IMG/VR virus record: IMGVR_UViG_3300008448_011029
Coordinates: 1-55,440 of that record
Source: a virus
Strand: one strand, 5' to 3'
Length of the DNA: 55,440 bases
A program made the translations under genes and the position numbers. Each line of letters starts with the position of its first letter. Position 1 is the stretch's first letter. Positions 1 through 8,701 of this stretch are shown piece after piece. The notes beneath the pieces are model-generated. The model was not told the DNA's origin. It saw nothing but the letters and a program-made list of their open reading frames with translations, and ran no database searches.

Positions 1-3000
1 TGTCTTGGTTTCCAGAATAAGTAGTACTTGCTGATTGAGTACCATTTATAAAGATTCGTAGAGTTGTTCCTGATCTACAAACAGCATAATGGTACCATGT
101 TCCAGCAATAGGTGTGTGACTAGCAATTAAGATTGATGTGTCACCGTTAATCCAATTTAATGTTGGACCGCTAGTGTTATCATATCTTAAAGCCCAACCA
201 CTTGAAGCGCCAGCATATCGACTAATTATTCCTCTATCGGTCGTAGTAGAGGACCAATTTACCCAACATTCGACAGTAAAATCTCCGGTACCAAAATTAA
301 ATGAAGAACTGGTTGGTATACTCAAAAAATCATTTGCACCATCAAAGTATGCACTCCATGAACTACCAAATGGGCTGAATGAACCTAAATTTGTATTTCC
401 AAATCCTGTAACCACACTATTAATATTACTTTCATCAACTATTACTTTTGTATTTGAAGATAGGTTTGTCTGAGCTGTTAGTAACACTGTGTTGGCCACA
501 GGTGTCAATGGTGCCCAAGAAGGAACAAATGCGCTGGTGTATAATCCAGTACCATTAACAACTCTTACATTGGACAAATATCCAGTCATAGATGAATCTC
601 GAGCCGCCGATGCACCTACACTAATTCTAGTACCATTACCTCTAGAACCAGATAGTGTTCTTACTGCGCCTGCTGAAGCACCATTTATAAATGCATACAT
701 GTTGGTGCCAGTTCTCGAAAAGGCCACATGTGTCCAAGTATTGAGTACCATGGCAATTGTTGTATATATATATTCTGTTGCATCTCCGAAAATACCATAT
801 TTTAACTGCCCTGATGCATTTGTCAATAAAGCAAATCTACCGGACACTTCAGTACCAAACGCAACAAGTGGTTGATTTGCTATAGATGATGTTAAGTACA
901 CCCACATTTCTACAGTAAAATCCGCAGGCAAAATACCATTTGATGATTCCGCTCCCAAACAATCCCCAGTGCCATCAAAGTATACTGAACCTTCATTGCC
1001 AACTAAAGTAACTGTTGTTGTGTTTGCAAAAGGTCCGTTTCTTGCTGGACCTGCATTACCATTTGTAGTTATTGTAAGTGCATTACTAGAATTGTCAATT
1101 ACTGTGTTTGCTTGAGCTGTTAAAAATGAAGCTGTAGTTCCAAATGGACTAAATGTGTTGGCAACTGCTGCATCACCAACTTTTGTAATTGTAAATGCAT
1201 TGGTAGAATTATCAATTACTGTACTTGTTTTTGATTGACAGGTCAATAGACTGGTATTGGTAACTGCTGTTAGTGGTGTTGTGGATGGTGTGAATGTTGT
1301 GGTGTATACCGCAGTACCCCTTATCACTCTAAGATTGGAAATGTATCCCTGAACATAGTCGGCTGAACCGCCATTGCCTATCCAGACTGCGTCAGTTACT
1401 GTTCCTATATTGCCAGACAACGTTGATGTGCCAACACTTGTTCCGTTAAACCACAAAGTGATACCTGTTCCAGATCTAGTCAATGCCACATGGTACCATT
1501 GGTTTGCTGCTAGTGTAGCTGATGCAGAAATTGCTCCTGTTGATACGCTATTATTGAATATGGCCCTCATTGTTGAACCATTGTTCATTTGAAGCATCCA
1601 GCCCCACACATTGAAGCCCGGATATTGTCCTACTATTACCTGATATCCTGTTACCTTTTCTAGATATACCCAACATTCTACAGTAAAATCAGCTGTGAAT
1701 TGGAATGCCGCATTTCCCGGAACACTCAAATAATCTCCAGTACCATCAAAGTACATGCTGGACCCATTTGTCGGCACCGCTATTAATGCTGCTGTATTTG
1801 CAGATGATGATTGTGTGATTGCTAACGGACTGGTAGGAACAGTAAAGTTGCCGGTGTATACTGCGGTGCCTTTAACTATTCTATAATTTGAAATGTATCC
1901 TATCCATAGATATGAAGTACTATAATAGCCACCCAACACAACATGTGTGCCAGTATAATTAGTTGTATCTGTAATTGATCCACTAGAGCCAATGCTAGTC
2001 TCTAACACGCCATTGATATAAAGTTTAGTAACTCCGGACGCACGAACTAAAGCAAGATGCGTCCAAGTGTTAAATATCAGTTTGTTTGTGCTTGTTGTGT
2101 GTGTAGTATTTACTGCGTACACAGTTATTGCGTTACTGGTAAAAATATTTAAAGCTAAACTATTTGCGGCACTTGCTTTAAATCCACCAGCAGTATCTGA
2201 CTGTTGAAAAATGCCTTGGTTTGCACCAGAGTTAGGATAAACCCAAAACTCAATAGTGAAATCACCTGTACCAAATGCAAATGCAGAATTCGATGGTATT
2301 GTTAAATAATCCCCAGTGCCATCAAAATACATACTGTAATTATTTGCAGCAGGCACAGTGACTGTTGTTGGTGTACCATTGAATGGGCTAAATGGATTAA
2401 CTTTTGTGTCACCACCCTTTAAGATTGTAAAGTTATTATTTGAATTGTCAATTAGTTTGTTGGATTGGCAAGTTAATAAACTGGTGTTGGCCACATATGT
2501 TAGTGGTGAAGTTGATAGAGTTGTATTTGCGGTATATAATGCGGTGCCATTTATAAATCTAAGATTAGAAATATAACCGTTAAATCCAAATGCTGTGCCG
2601 CTATTATAACCTATGTATGTTGTGCCGCCTGTTGTTAAAGAAGTTGCATAAGTTTGTGTTGTACCTACTTGTAATCCGTTGATAAAGAAATAAACAGACG
2701 AACCGTTTCGAGTAATAGCAATATGATTCCATGTTCCTAAAGTAATTGATCCTGCGGTTACTGCCACACCCCAAGAACCACCCGGACCCATCAACCATTG
2801 TACAGTTTGATCGGATAACACTTGTACACGAACTGCTCCATATCCCGAACTAGCCGTGTCAGAAATATTAAAAATTGATTGTTGTGTTGCTGAACTGGTA
2901 TTGATCCATGCTTCTACTGTAAAACTATTGGTACCAATATTAAAAGCGGCATTGGTCAATATGGCTAAATAATCACCAGTACCATCAAAGTAGTTACTGT

Positions 3001-4081
3001 AATAACCTTCTTTAAAAGGATGAAATTCATTTGGCTTTGTGTCTGCAACAACCACAACTTCATTATTAAATGTACTTAAATCTGTATTGAATGTGTTTCC
3101 ATTTGGTACCGGATTTGCACTCATTAACAATGATGCATATTTCCAAAACAAGTCACCAGGAAGATTGATTGTCCAGTTCAAATATCTTGTTGCAGTTCTA
3201 CTTGTTGTATTTGCTGTTGCAGTTATGATTGATGTATTACTTGCAACAACTGTTGGTGTACCAGAAATTATACCAGTAGAGGTATTCATTGACAATCCAG
3301 TTGGCAATCCACTGGAAGTATACAGTACACCATATCCGGCCGCAGAAGTTGCAACTACTGTCACATTTGATATTGGTAAATTTTGTGTTGCACTAGTTGT
3401 TGTGTTGTTTGCTGGTGATGAGAATGAAACAACATCAGTATTAATCGTCAAACTAAAAGAACGAACAGAATCTTGATTTTGTGCATCAGTTGCTTGTACA
3501 GTAAACGAATATGTTGTACTTGAACCATCCACAGGTGCAGTACCAGAAATTGTGCCACCAGAACTTAGTGTCGAACCTGAAGGTAAAGAACCAGAAGATA
3601 ATGCATATGTAATTGGTGCATCACCTGTTGCAACAACTGTTGTGCTGATTGCGGTTGTTTCGTATACAGTACCTAATGAACCAGCTGCTGTGGTAAATGT
3701 TGGTACACCAGAATATACCAAACCTGGTACAAGGATACCAGTACCACCATTTGCATTGGTAACAAAAACGGTATAACTACCAGAACCTAATGCGGGAGAA
3801 CTAAATGTAAGGCGTCCAGAATCCAGGAATGTTACTGCACCTATCGTAGTAGACCCAACCAAAACGGTTGCACCTGGTGCGAAACCTGACCCATACAAAA
3901 CGATAACTTGATTGCCTGCTGGGTCTGCTGCGGTATCATTTGTGTCAACATAAGATCCATCAGTTACCGCAAAACGGGTAACAGTAGGTACCAGGAAAGT
4001 TTGTTGGTTAAAATGTTCACCAACTGTAATAAATCCTGTTGAATCTTTTGCTCTCTTGCCTCTGACACCGGCATTAAACAT
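1..4081 (-). CDS. Giant LamG-repeat adhesin/fibre protein, C-terminus outside window
   Basis: The frame is open from an ATG at 4081 to the left window edge (at least 1,360 residues), so the C-terminus is missing. The start overlaps the upstream stop as TGATG. After a short N-terminal segment comes an IPT/TIG-like domain (about residues 50-115, motif YGSGFAPGATVLVG), then two He_PIG/cadherin-like Ig domains (about 115-300, motifs LPSGSTLSSGGTISGTAP and LPTGLSMNTSTGIISGTP). Five concanavalin-A-like LamG modules follow, each opening with YFDGTGDYL or a variant and FGTGDFTVE.WV, spaced about 580-770 bases apart. LamG_3 domains usually bind glycans or other surface polymers, so a role as a virion adhesin is inferred from the domains and from the neighbouring fibre genes. 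The plus-strand ORFs here are antisense shadows. Confidence 0.85.
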   Translation of the reverse strand, partial: MFNAGVRGKRAKDSTGFITVGEHFNQQTFLVPTVTRFAVTDGSYVDTNDTAADPAGNQVIVLYGSGFAPGATVLVGSTTIGAVTFLDSGRLTFSSPALGSGSYTVFVTNANGGTGILVPGLVYSGVPTFTTAAGSLGTVYETTAISTTVVATGDAPITYALSSGSLPSGSTLSSGGTISGTAPVDGSSTTYSFTVQATDAQNQDSVRSFSLTINTDVVSFSSPANNTTTSATQNLPISNVTVVATSAAGYGVLYTSSGLPTGLSMNTSTGIISGTPTVVASNTSIITATANTTSRTATRYLNWTINLPGDLFWKYASLLMSANPVPNGNTFNTDLSTFNNEVVVVADTKPNEFHPFKEGYYSNYFDGTGDYLAILTNAAFNIGTNSFTVEAWINTSSATQQSIFNISDTASSGYGAVRVQVLSDQTVQWLMGPGGSWGVAVTAGSITLGTWNHIAITRNGSSVYFFINGLQVGTTQTYATSLTTGGTTYIGYNSGTAFGFNGYISNLRFINGTALYTANTTLSTSPLTYVANTSLLTCQSNKLIDNSNNNFTILKGGDTKVNPFSPFNGTPTTVTVPAANNYSMYFDGTGDYLTIPSNSAFAFGTGDFTIEFWVYPNSGANQGIFQQSDTAGGFKASAANSLALNIFTSNAITVYAVNTTHTTSTNKLIFNTWTHLALVRASGVTKLYINGVLETSIGSSGSITDTTNYTGTHVVLGGYYSTSYLWIGYISNYRIVKGTAVYTGNFTVPTSPLAITQSSSANTAALIAVPTNGSSMYFDGTGDYLSVPGNAAFQFTADFTVECWVYLEKVTGYQVIVGQYPGFNVWGWMLQMNNGSTMRAIFNNSVSTGAISASATLAANQWYHVALTRSGTGITLWFNGTSVGTSTLSGNIGTVTDAVWIGNGGSADYVQGYISNLRVIRGTAVYTTTFTPSTTPLTAVTNTSLLTCQSKTSTVIDNSTNAFTITKVGDAAVANTFSPFGTTASFLTAQANTVIDNSSNALTITTNGNAGPARNGPFANTTTVTLVGNEGSVYFDGTGDCLGAESSNGILPADFTVEMWVYLTSSIANQPLVAFGTEVSGRFALLTNASGQLKYGIFGDATEYIYTTIAMVLNTWTHVAFSRTGTNMYAFINGASAGAVRTLSGSRGNGTRISVGASAARDSSMTGYLSNVRVVNGTGLYTSAFVPSWAPLTPVANTVLLTAQTNLSSNTKVIVDESNINSVVTGFGNTNLGSFSPFGSSWSAYFDGANDFLSIPTSSSFNFGTGDFTVECWVNWSSTTTDRGIISRYAGASSGWALRYDNTSGPTLNWINGDTSILIASHTPIAGTWYHYAVCRSGTTLRIFINGTQSASTTYSGNQD

Positions 4082-4440
4082 CAACTGATCTCCTCAAACG
4101 AACACACTGCTTGTAATATACTATTGGTACTGGCCGTTAATCTCAATTCATCACCTTCTAACAGATAAATGGAAAGTGTTTTGTCAATGGCTGTGAAAGA
4201 TGTATCTGCTGCAACCGAAATGGTACTGACCAATTTATATGCAGTCGCACTTCTATACAAATCAACTGTTATGTCCGCTGCACTGGTTCCATGAATATTG
4301 GAAATAATCAAAGAATTAATTTTTAATATTTTACCACTGGATGAAGGATTGTTTGCAATAGAAGTCGCCGATGTTGTCACCGATTGTACTTGTGTGTTTC
4401 CATTAATTGTTGTTAGTGCTGCTATGTTTGGGTTTGCCAT
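4081..4440 (-). CDS. Small virion structural protein (fibre-cluster type)
   Basis: 119 residues, beginning MANPNIAALTTINGNTQ. It is rich in Ser, Thr and beta-branched residues with no helix-forming stretch, suggesting a single small beta-sandwich. Its layout (short N-terminal arm, then alternating beta segments such as SLIISNIHGTSAADITVDLY) resembles the 108-residue protein at 6986-7312, which suggests a paralogous pair of capping or accessory proteins. It sits between a repeat-built fibre and the giant LamG protein, and its TGA stop overlaps the LamG start codon, so the two are probably translationally coupled. No enzyme motif is visible. Function as a structural or decoration protein is inferred from context and from similar small proteins beside fibres in marine T4-like phages. 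Confidence 0.7.
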   Translation of the reverse strand: MANPNIAALTTINGNTQVQSVTTSATSIANNPSSSGKILKINSLIISNIHGTSAADITVDLYRSATAYKLVSTISVAADTSFTAIDKTLSIYLLEGDELRLTASTNSILQAVCSFEEIS

Positions 4441-4449
4441 TTTAAATCC

Positions 4450-6984
4450 TTAGAATCCGAAAACAATCGACATTGCAATTGCCTTTGATAATGATGTGCC
4501 ACCTGTATTTGCTTGTGAGAATGCTGCATTGGCTTGAATGAATGCAGCATTTGCGGTGCTTCTAGCATATGTATCCGCACCGCCACCAGTATTTGCTTGT
4601 GCAAAGGCCGCATTAGCTTGTGAGTATGCTGCATTCGCCTGGTTAAATGCAGAACTGGAACTAGAACCAGAATTTGCAGTAGCGAATGCAGCATTAGCTT
4701 GTGCGTATGCTAAGTTTGCAGTATTTGCTGCATAAGGGTCTAGAGCACCACCGCCTGTTATCGTGGTCACTTCTACATTTGCACCATTTTCAAATGTACT
4801 ATCGAATGTTACTACATTACCAGAAACAGTATATGTGTCTCTAAGCTGTGTGATACCATCTACAACAGCAATTATATAATTTTCACTTGTTGGTGATGTA
4901 CTTAAAGTGAATGTTGTTGTTCCACCATTTGCAGTAAATCTATCAGAATAAATTGATACTGGTGTTCCTGATCCGCCACCAGTATTAGCTGCCGCAAAAG
5001 CTGCATTTGCCTGAGCAAAGGCTGCATTAGCATAAAGACTTACGGAGTTAGCAGTACCAAATGCTCCGTTAGCATATGTTCCTGCACTGGTTGCCTTAGC
5101 ATCAACTGTATTAGCATATCCTATTGCATCGTTGGCATAACCAGATGCAGAATTAGCCGCACCAAATGCTCCGTTTGCATATAAACTTGCCGAGTTTGCG
5201 GCATCAAAGGCCGAGTTTGCCTGATTAAATGCAAAGCTGGCACTAGAACCAGAATTCGCAGCAGCAAAGGCCGCATTGGCATATAGGCTGGCTGAATTGG
5301 CTGCACCAAAAGCAGAATTTGACTGCAAGAAGGCACTGTTAGCATAATTAGATGCCGAGTTAGAAGAACCGAATGCACCGTTAGCAAATGTTCCAGCAGA
5401 GTTGGCCGAATCAAATACACTATTCACATAAGGCAATACATCAATGCCTTTGATTGTAATCGTTGTTGATTTTAGGTTTGCTTTTAATGTTGCAATCTTA
5501 AATGATGCATCATTAATATTGATGTTGTTATCACCACCAATTTCTGGTGTATATTCTTCAAAGAGCTGCCATTCTTTTGTGCCAGAATCTCTTATTAGTC
5601 CGGTGTGTGCATTGACACCATTGTTATAGTGGGATGCAAAACCAATATCTAAAATATCACCGGTGTAATTTCCGGTACCCATGATAAACAAAGTATCGTT
5701 TGCAACAATCTGTGTTGAACTGGTACTAAATGTATTGCCTAATATACTCAAGTTACCAGTAATAGAAACATCACCAGAAATGGTACCACCAGATGTATTA
5801 AATTTTAGGTTGGCTGTTGTAAAAGCACCATTGGCATAATTAGAAGCAGAGTTGGCTGCCGCAAAAGCACTATTGGCATAATTAGATGCTGAATTAGAAG
5901 CATCAAATGCTGCGTTTGCCTGGTTAAATGCAAAACCAGAACTTGAACCGGAGTTGGCTGCAGCAAATGCTGCATTAGCATATAGACCTGCACTTGTGGC
6001 TTTTCCATCTGCTGTATTAGCTGTTGTGAAGGCACCGTTGGCGTATAAACTGGCTGAATTGGATGAACCAAAAGATGCATTGGCCTGTGCAAAGGCACCA
6101 TTTGCATACAAACTTGCTGAGTTGGCCACCGCATATGCAGATATAGCAACATTACTTCCAACATTTGCGGTGTATTGAACAGTTCCGTCAGCAAATGTGA
6201 TGCCGTTTGCACTTGTTCCATTTATAGTTAATGCACCACCTATGGTTACATTTCCACCTATACCCGCACTACCAGTAACAACTATTGCACCACTGGTTGT
6301 CGTTGAAGAATTTGTTGTGTTTGTAAAGTAGGTTGTTTCTGTGAATGTTACAACACCAGTTACATTACCTCCAGTTTTAGGTAATGCATTATTGGCTGTT
6401 ATGAAAGCACTATTAGCATACGATGAAGCCGAATTGGCTGCATCAAATGCGGCATTGGCTTGATTAAAAGCAAAGCTGGCACTAGAACCAGAATTCGCTG
6501 CAGCGAATGCCGCATTGGCTCTATCGAATGCTGAGTTTGAATTATCTGTAACTACTGGTACATTACTTAACAATTCACGAACTTGTATCACCGATCCGGT
6601 ACTTGGTGCAGTTGTGAAAGTTAATGTTGTACCACTTACACTATAATCAACTATTGGATTTTGTGTAATACCATTATCAAAAACAAGAATACTATTTGAT
6701 GTAGTATTAGCTGTTACTGTAAATGCGGTTGTACTACCATCACCAGTAAATGTTCTTGTCAAATAATACAATGAAGCAGTATTACTACTTGTGATAATTG
6801 CATCATAAGCCAAGTTGGCTTGACTGAAAGCACCATTGGCATATATACTTGCTGAGTTTGCTGCACCAAAAGCCCCATTGGCAAATGAAGATGCTGAGTT
6901 AGCAGTTACAAATGCACCATTGGCAATTGAACTGGCTACCCTTACATCCTTCTTACTTTGGCTGCCAATGTAGGTGAATTGCAT
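4450..6984 (-). CDS. Repeat-built tail fibre (YANGAF type)
   Basis: 844 residues made largely of Ala/Asn-rich repeats with aromatic residues at regular spacing (ANSASLYANGAF and FNQANAAFDAANSAS types), probably a trimeric fibre shaft. Inserted beta modules can be recognised. Residues 78-138 and about 685-750 are two copies of a GDGSTTAFTV...VDGITQ domain that also occurs in the 1,626-residue fibre. Residues 405-510 carry a NLSILG...DIGF..HYNNG module that reappears in the 640-residue fibre. The C-terminus is short and hydrophobic (AIAMSIVFGF), like the end of the 206-residue protein. The gene lies 1 base after the 108-residue gene. Role in host attachment is inferred from the architecture. 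Many ORFs in other frames here are shadows of the repeats. Confidence 0.85.
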   Translation of the reverse strand: MQFTYIGSQSKKDVRVASSIANGAFVTANSASSFANGAFGAANSASIYANGAFSQANLAYDAIITSSNTASLYYLTRTFTGDGSTTAFTVTANTTSNSILVFDNGITQNPIVDYSVSGTTLTFTTAPSTGSVIQVRELLSNVPVVTDNSNSAFDRANAAFAAANSGSSASFAFNQANAAFDAANSASSYANSAFITANNALPKTGGNVTGVVTFTETTYFTNTTNSSTTTSGAIVVTGSAGIGGNVTIGGALTINGTSANGITFADGTVQYTANVGSNVAISAYAVANSASLYANGAFAQANASFGSSNSASLYANGAFTTANTADGKATSAGLYANAAFAAANSGSSSGFAFNQANAAFDASNSASNYANSAFAAANSASNYANGAFTTANLKFNTSGGTISGDVSITGNLSILGNTFSTSSTQIVANDTLFIMGTGNYTGDILDIGFASHYNNGVNAHTGLIRDSGTKEWQLFEEYTPEIGGDNNININDASFKIATLKANLKSTTITIKGIDVLPYVNSVFDSANSAGTFANGAFGSSNSASNYANSAFLQSNSAFGAANSASLYANAAFAAANSGSSASFAFNQANSAFDAANSASLYANGAFGAANSASGYANDAIGYANTVDAKATSAGTYANGAFGTANSVSLYANAAFAQANAAFAAANTGGGSGTPVSIYSDRFTANGGTTTFTLSTSPTSENYIIAVVDGITQLRDTYTVSGNVVTFDSTFENGANVEVTTITGGGALDPYAANTANLAYAQANAAFATANSGSSSSSAFNQANAAYSQANAAFAQANTGGGADTYARSTANAAFIQANAAFSQANTGGTSLSKAIAMSIVFGF

Positions 6985-6985
6985 G

Positions 6986-7312
6986 TTATGTTATTTCCAA
7001 TAAACTTACAATAACATCGGCTGCCGAAGCATTACTTGTCGAAACTTTAAGTACATCTGCGGCTTCCATAACCAATTTTTGTTCACCACCAATTGTAATC
7101 AGTGAATTGCCTGGTTCAATCTCAGCCATCTTAACCATATAGTAATCTGATCCACCAGAAGTCAATATCACATTGGCTGTTATGGTTGTGTTTAGTATGT
7201 TTGCGATTGTCATACCAATAACTGTAGTAGATACACCAGAATTAGCAGTATAGATGGTTTCTGCCGATGTTCCGACTGCTGCTCGTAGTTGATTTTTAAA
7301 AGTATTTGCCAT
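6986..7312 (-). CDS. Small virion structural protein, likely fibre/baseplate accessory
   Basis: 108 residues starting MANTFKNQLRAAVGTSAETIY. The pattern of short beta strands (TTVIGMTIANILN, ITANVILTSGG, YYMVKMAEIEPG, VLKVSTSNASAADVIVSLLEI) suggests a small jelly-roll-like fold. The neighbouring 119-residue protein has a similar layout. Proteins of this size and pattern are frequent next to fibre genes in T4-like marine phages, where they are usually called virion structural proteins. A ribosome binding site (AAGGAA) lies about 6 bases before the ATG, with an ATAAATA late-promoter-like motif just upstream. No catalytic motif is seen. Confidence 0.7.
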   Translation of the reverse strand: MANTFKNQLRAAVGTSAETIYTANSGVSTTVIGMTIANILNTTITANVILTSGGSDYYMVKMAEIEPGNSLITIGGEQKLVMEAADVLKVSTSNASAADVIVSLLEIT

Positions 7313-7330
7313 TTAAATTTCCTTATCCTT

Positions 7331-7338
7331 TATTTATT
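7331..7338 (-). promoter_or_regulatory. Possible T4-type late promoter (AATAAATA)
   Basis: The minus strand reads AATAAATA, one mismatch from the T4 late consensus TATAAATA. It lies about 19 bases before the ATG of the 108-residue gene, leaving room for the AAGGAA ribosome binding site in the leader. The window encodes a gp33-like late co-activator, which makes late promoters expected. The motif is short and AT-rich, so chance is possible. Confidence 0.35.
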
Positions 7339-7341
7339 TCA

Positions 7342-7962
7342 TCAACTAAAGGCGATTGTAAATGCAACAATGTCGGCGTTTACATCTAGTGCGGTCGTTC
7401 CTGTATTTGCCTTGGCATAGGCAGCATTCGCATGAGCAAAGGCCGCATTAGCAGATGCAGATGTAATGTTTTGTGATGCATATGCCGAATTGGCCGTTAG
7501 GAAAGCACTATTAGCAAAAGAACCGGAAGAATTGGCTGCATCATATGCGTTGTTGGCCTGTGTTCTGACCCAAGCATCACCACCAGTATTTGCTGTATTA
7601 TATGCCGCATTGGCATGACTAAATGCCGCATTGGCTCTATCAAACGCAGGACCAGGATCACTTCCACCAGACACTGATGCATTAATTGTGATTGTTTTTG
7701 TGGTTGTATTGGTACCGATGGTGATATTATCACCAGCAACAAAAGAGAGTGTGTCGGAACCACTAGTGGCCAATATTAAAGAACTATTGGCATTAATTGT
7801 GTCGAAAGAGAATTGGTTGGTGATATAGGATGTACCACCAAGACTGTTTTTGTAATACAGTTTACCATCGGCATAGTTAAGCGCCAACTCACCATTAGCT
7901 AGGCCTGTTGGTGTGTTTCCTGTGACGCCTGATTTTTTTAACCGTATTGCTGTATTTGACAT
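7342..7962 (-). CDS. Short fibre with GELAL-type N-terminal module
   Basis: 206 residues. The N-terminus (IRLKKSGVTG, then LANGELALNYADGKLYYKN) belongs to a phage fibre head module that also opens the 640- and 78-residue proteins here. A beta-rich segment (about 50-105) is followed by Ala/Asn repeats (FDRANAAFSHANAAYNTANTGG) of the same type as the 844- and 602-residue fibres. The C-terminus ends DIVAFTIAFS, similar to the end of the 844-residue protein. It is probably a short fibre or fibre adaptor. The gene is 4 bases from the coiled-coil gene upstream. Confidence 0.75.
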   Translation of the reverse strand: MSNTAIRLKKSGVTGNTPTGLANGELALNYADGKLYYKNSLGGTSYITNQFSFDTINANSSLILATSGSDTLSFVAGDNITIGTNTTTKTITINASVSGGSDPGPAFDRANAAFSHANAAYNTANTGGDAWVRTQANNAYDAANSSGSFANSAFLTANSAYASQNITSASANAAFAHANAAYAKANTGTTALDVNADIVAFTIAFS

Positions 7963-7966
7963 TTAC

Positions 7967-8656
7967 TTAGAACGTTCCGCCATCCTTGATTGGGCCATCA
8001 GTACCAATTAAACCTGTTAGGGTTGTTGGTACCACTTCTTTATTTAGCTCATCAATTTTTTTTCTTTTGGAAGGAGGTAGTTGTAAGTAATCAATTTTAG
8101 CAAGTAATTCGTCTATCTTGTTGTTGTATTCACTTTTTTCAGTTTCATGTTTCTGAATCAAACTATTAACATTATTTTCATATTGTACATTTAAAGCATT
8201 CATTTTAACTTCAAATTCTGAACGAACCTGATTAGTTTCTTCTCTTGCTCTAACTAATTCACCTTTAAATGTTTCCACATGAGTGGCTTGATTCTTAACA
8301 CTATCATAGTCACGAAATTTAGTAATCAATTCATCAATTTCGGTTCGATGTTTACTGTTTAAGTTGTTAACATCTGCACTTAATTTTGTTACAAGTTTTT
8401 CACTTTCAGATAATTTATTTTCCAATTCTTGAACAGCCTTACTTTGATTTGATTCACTGTTTTCTTTCAAATCTTGAATTGTTTTTTGCAACTCAAGATT
8501 TGATTTTACTAACGCATCAATCTTTTCAGACTGTTCTTTCACAACTTCATCAGTTATTTTCGCATTCGCTTGCATTGAGATATTTCGAATAACACAATCT
8601 GTCATTGTGCTTGTCAAAGTCTCAACATAATAATTTAAATACTTCTCATTTGCCAT
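7967..8656 (-). CDS. Coiled-coil structural protein ending DGGTF
   Basis: 229 residues, highly charged. Residues about 35-190 show long heptad-like stretches rich in Glu, Lys, Leu and Asn, typical of a dimeric or trimeric coiled coil. The tail from about 195 is a basic patch (PPSKRKK) followed by a Gly-rich end, IKDGGTF. The same C-terminal DGG-x-F ending occurs on the 640- and 78-residue proteins in this cluster. A ribosome binding site (AGGAG) precedes the ATG. No homologue is recognised with certainty. A structural linker or assembly role in the fibre cluster is an inference. Confidence 0.7.
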   Translation of the reverse strand: MANEKYLNYYVETLTSTMTDCVIRNISMQANAKITDEVVKEQSEKIDALVKSNLELQKTIQDLKENSESNQSKAVQELENKLSESEKLVTKLSADVNNLNSKHRTEIDELITKFRDYDSVKNQATHVETFKGELVRAREETNQVRSEFEVKMNALNVQYENNVNSLIQKHETEKSEYNNKIDELLAKIDYLQLPPSKRKKIDELNKEVVPTTLTGLIGTDGPIKDGGTF

Positions 8657-8701
8657 TTCAAACTCCTATCATAAAAAAATCTATTACATTATATAGTCAG
8701 C

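Noticed and set aside
8657-8701. Sigma-70 promoter (TATAAT) before the coiled-coil gene
   Set aside because: A TATATAAT is present on the minus strand, but no -35-like hexamer is found at 16-18 bases.
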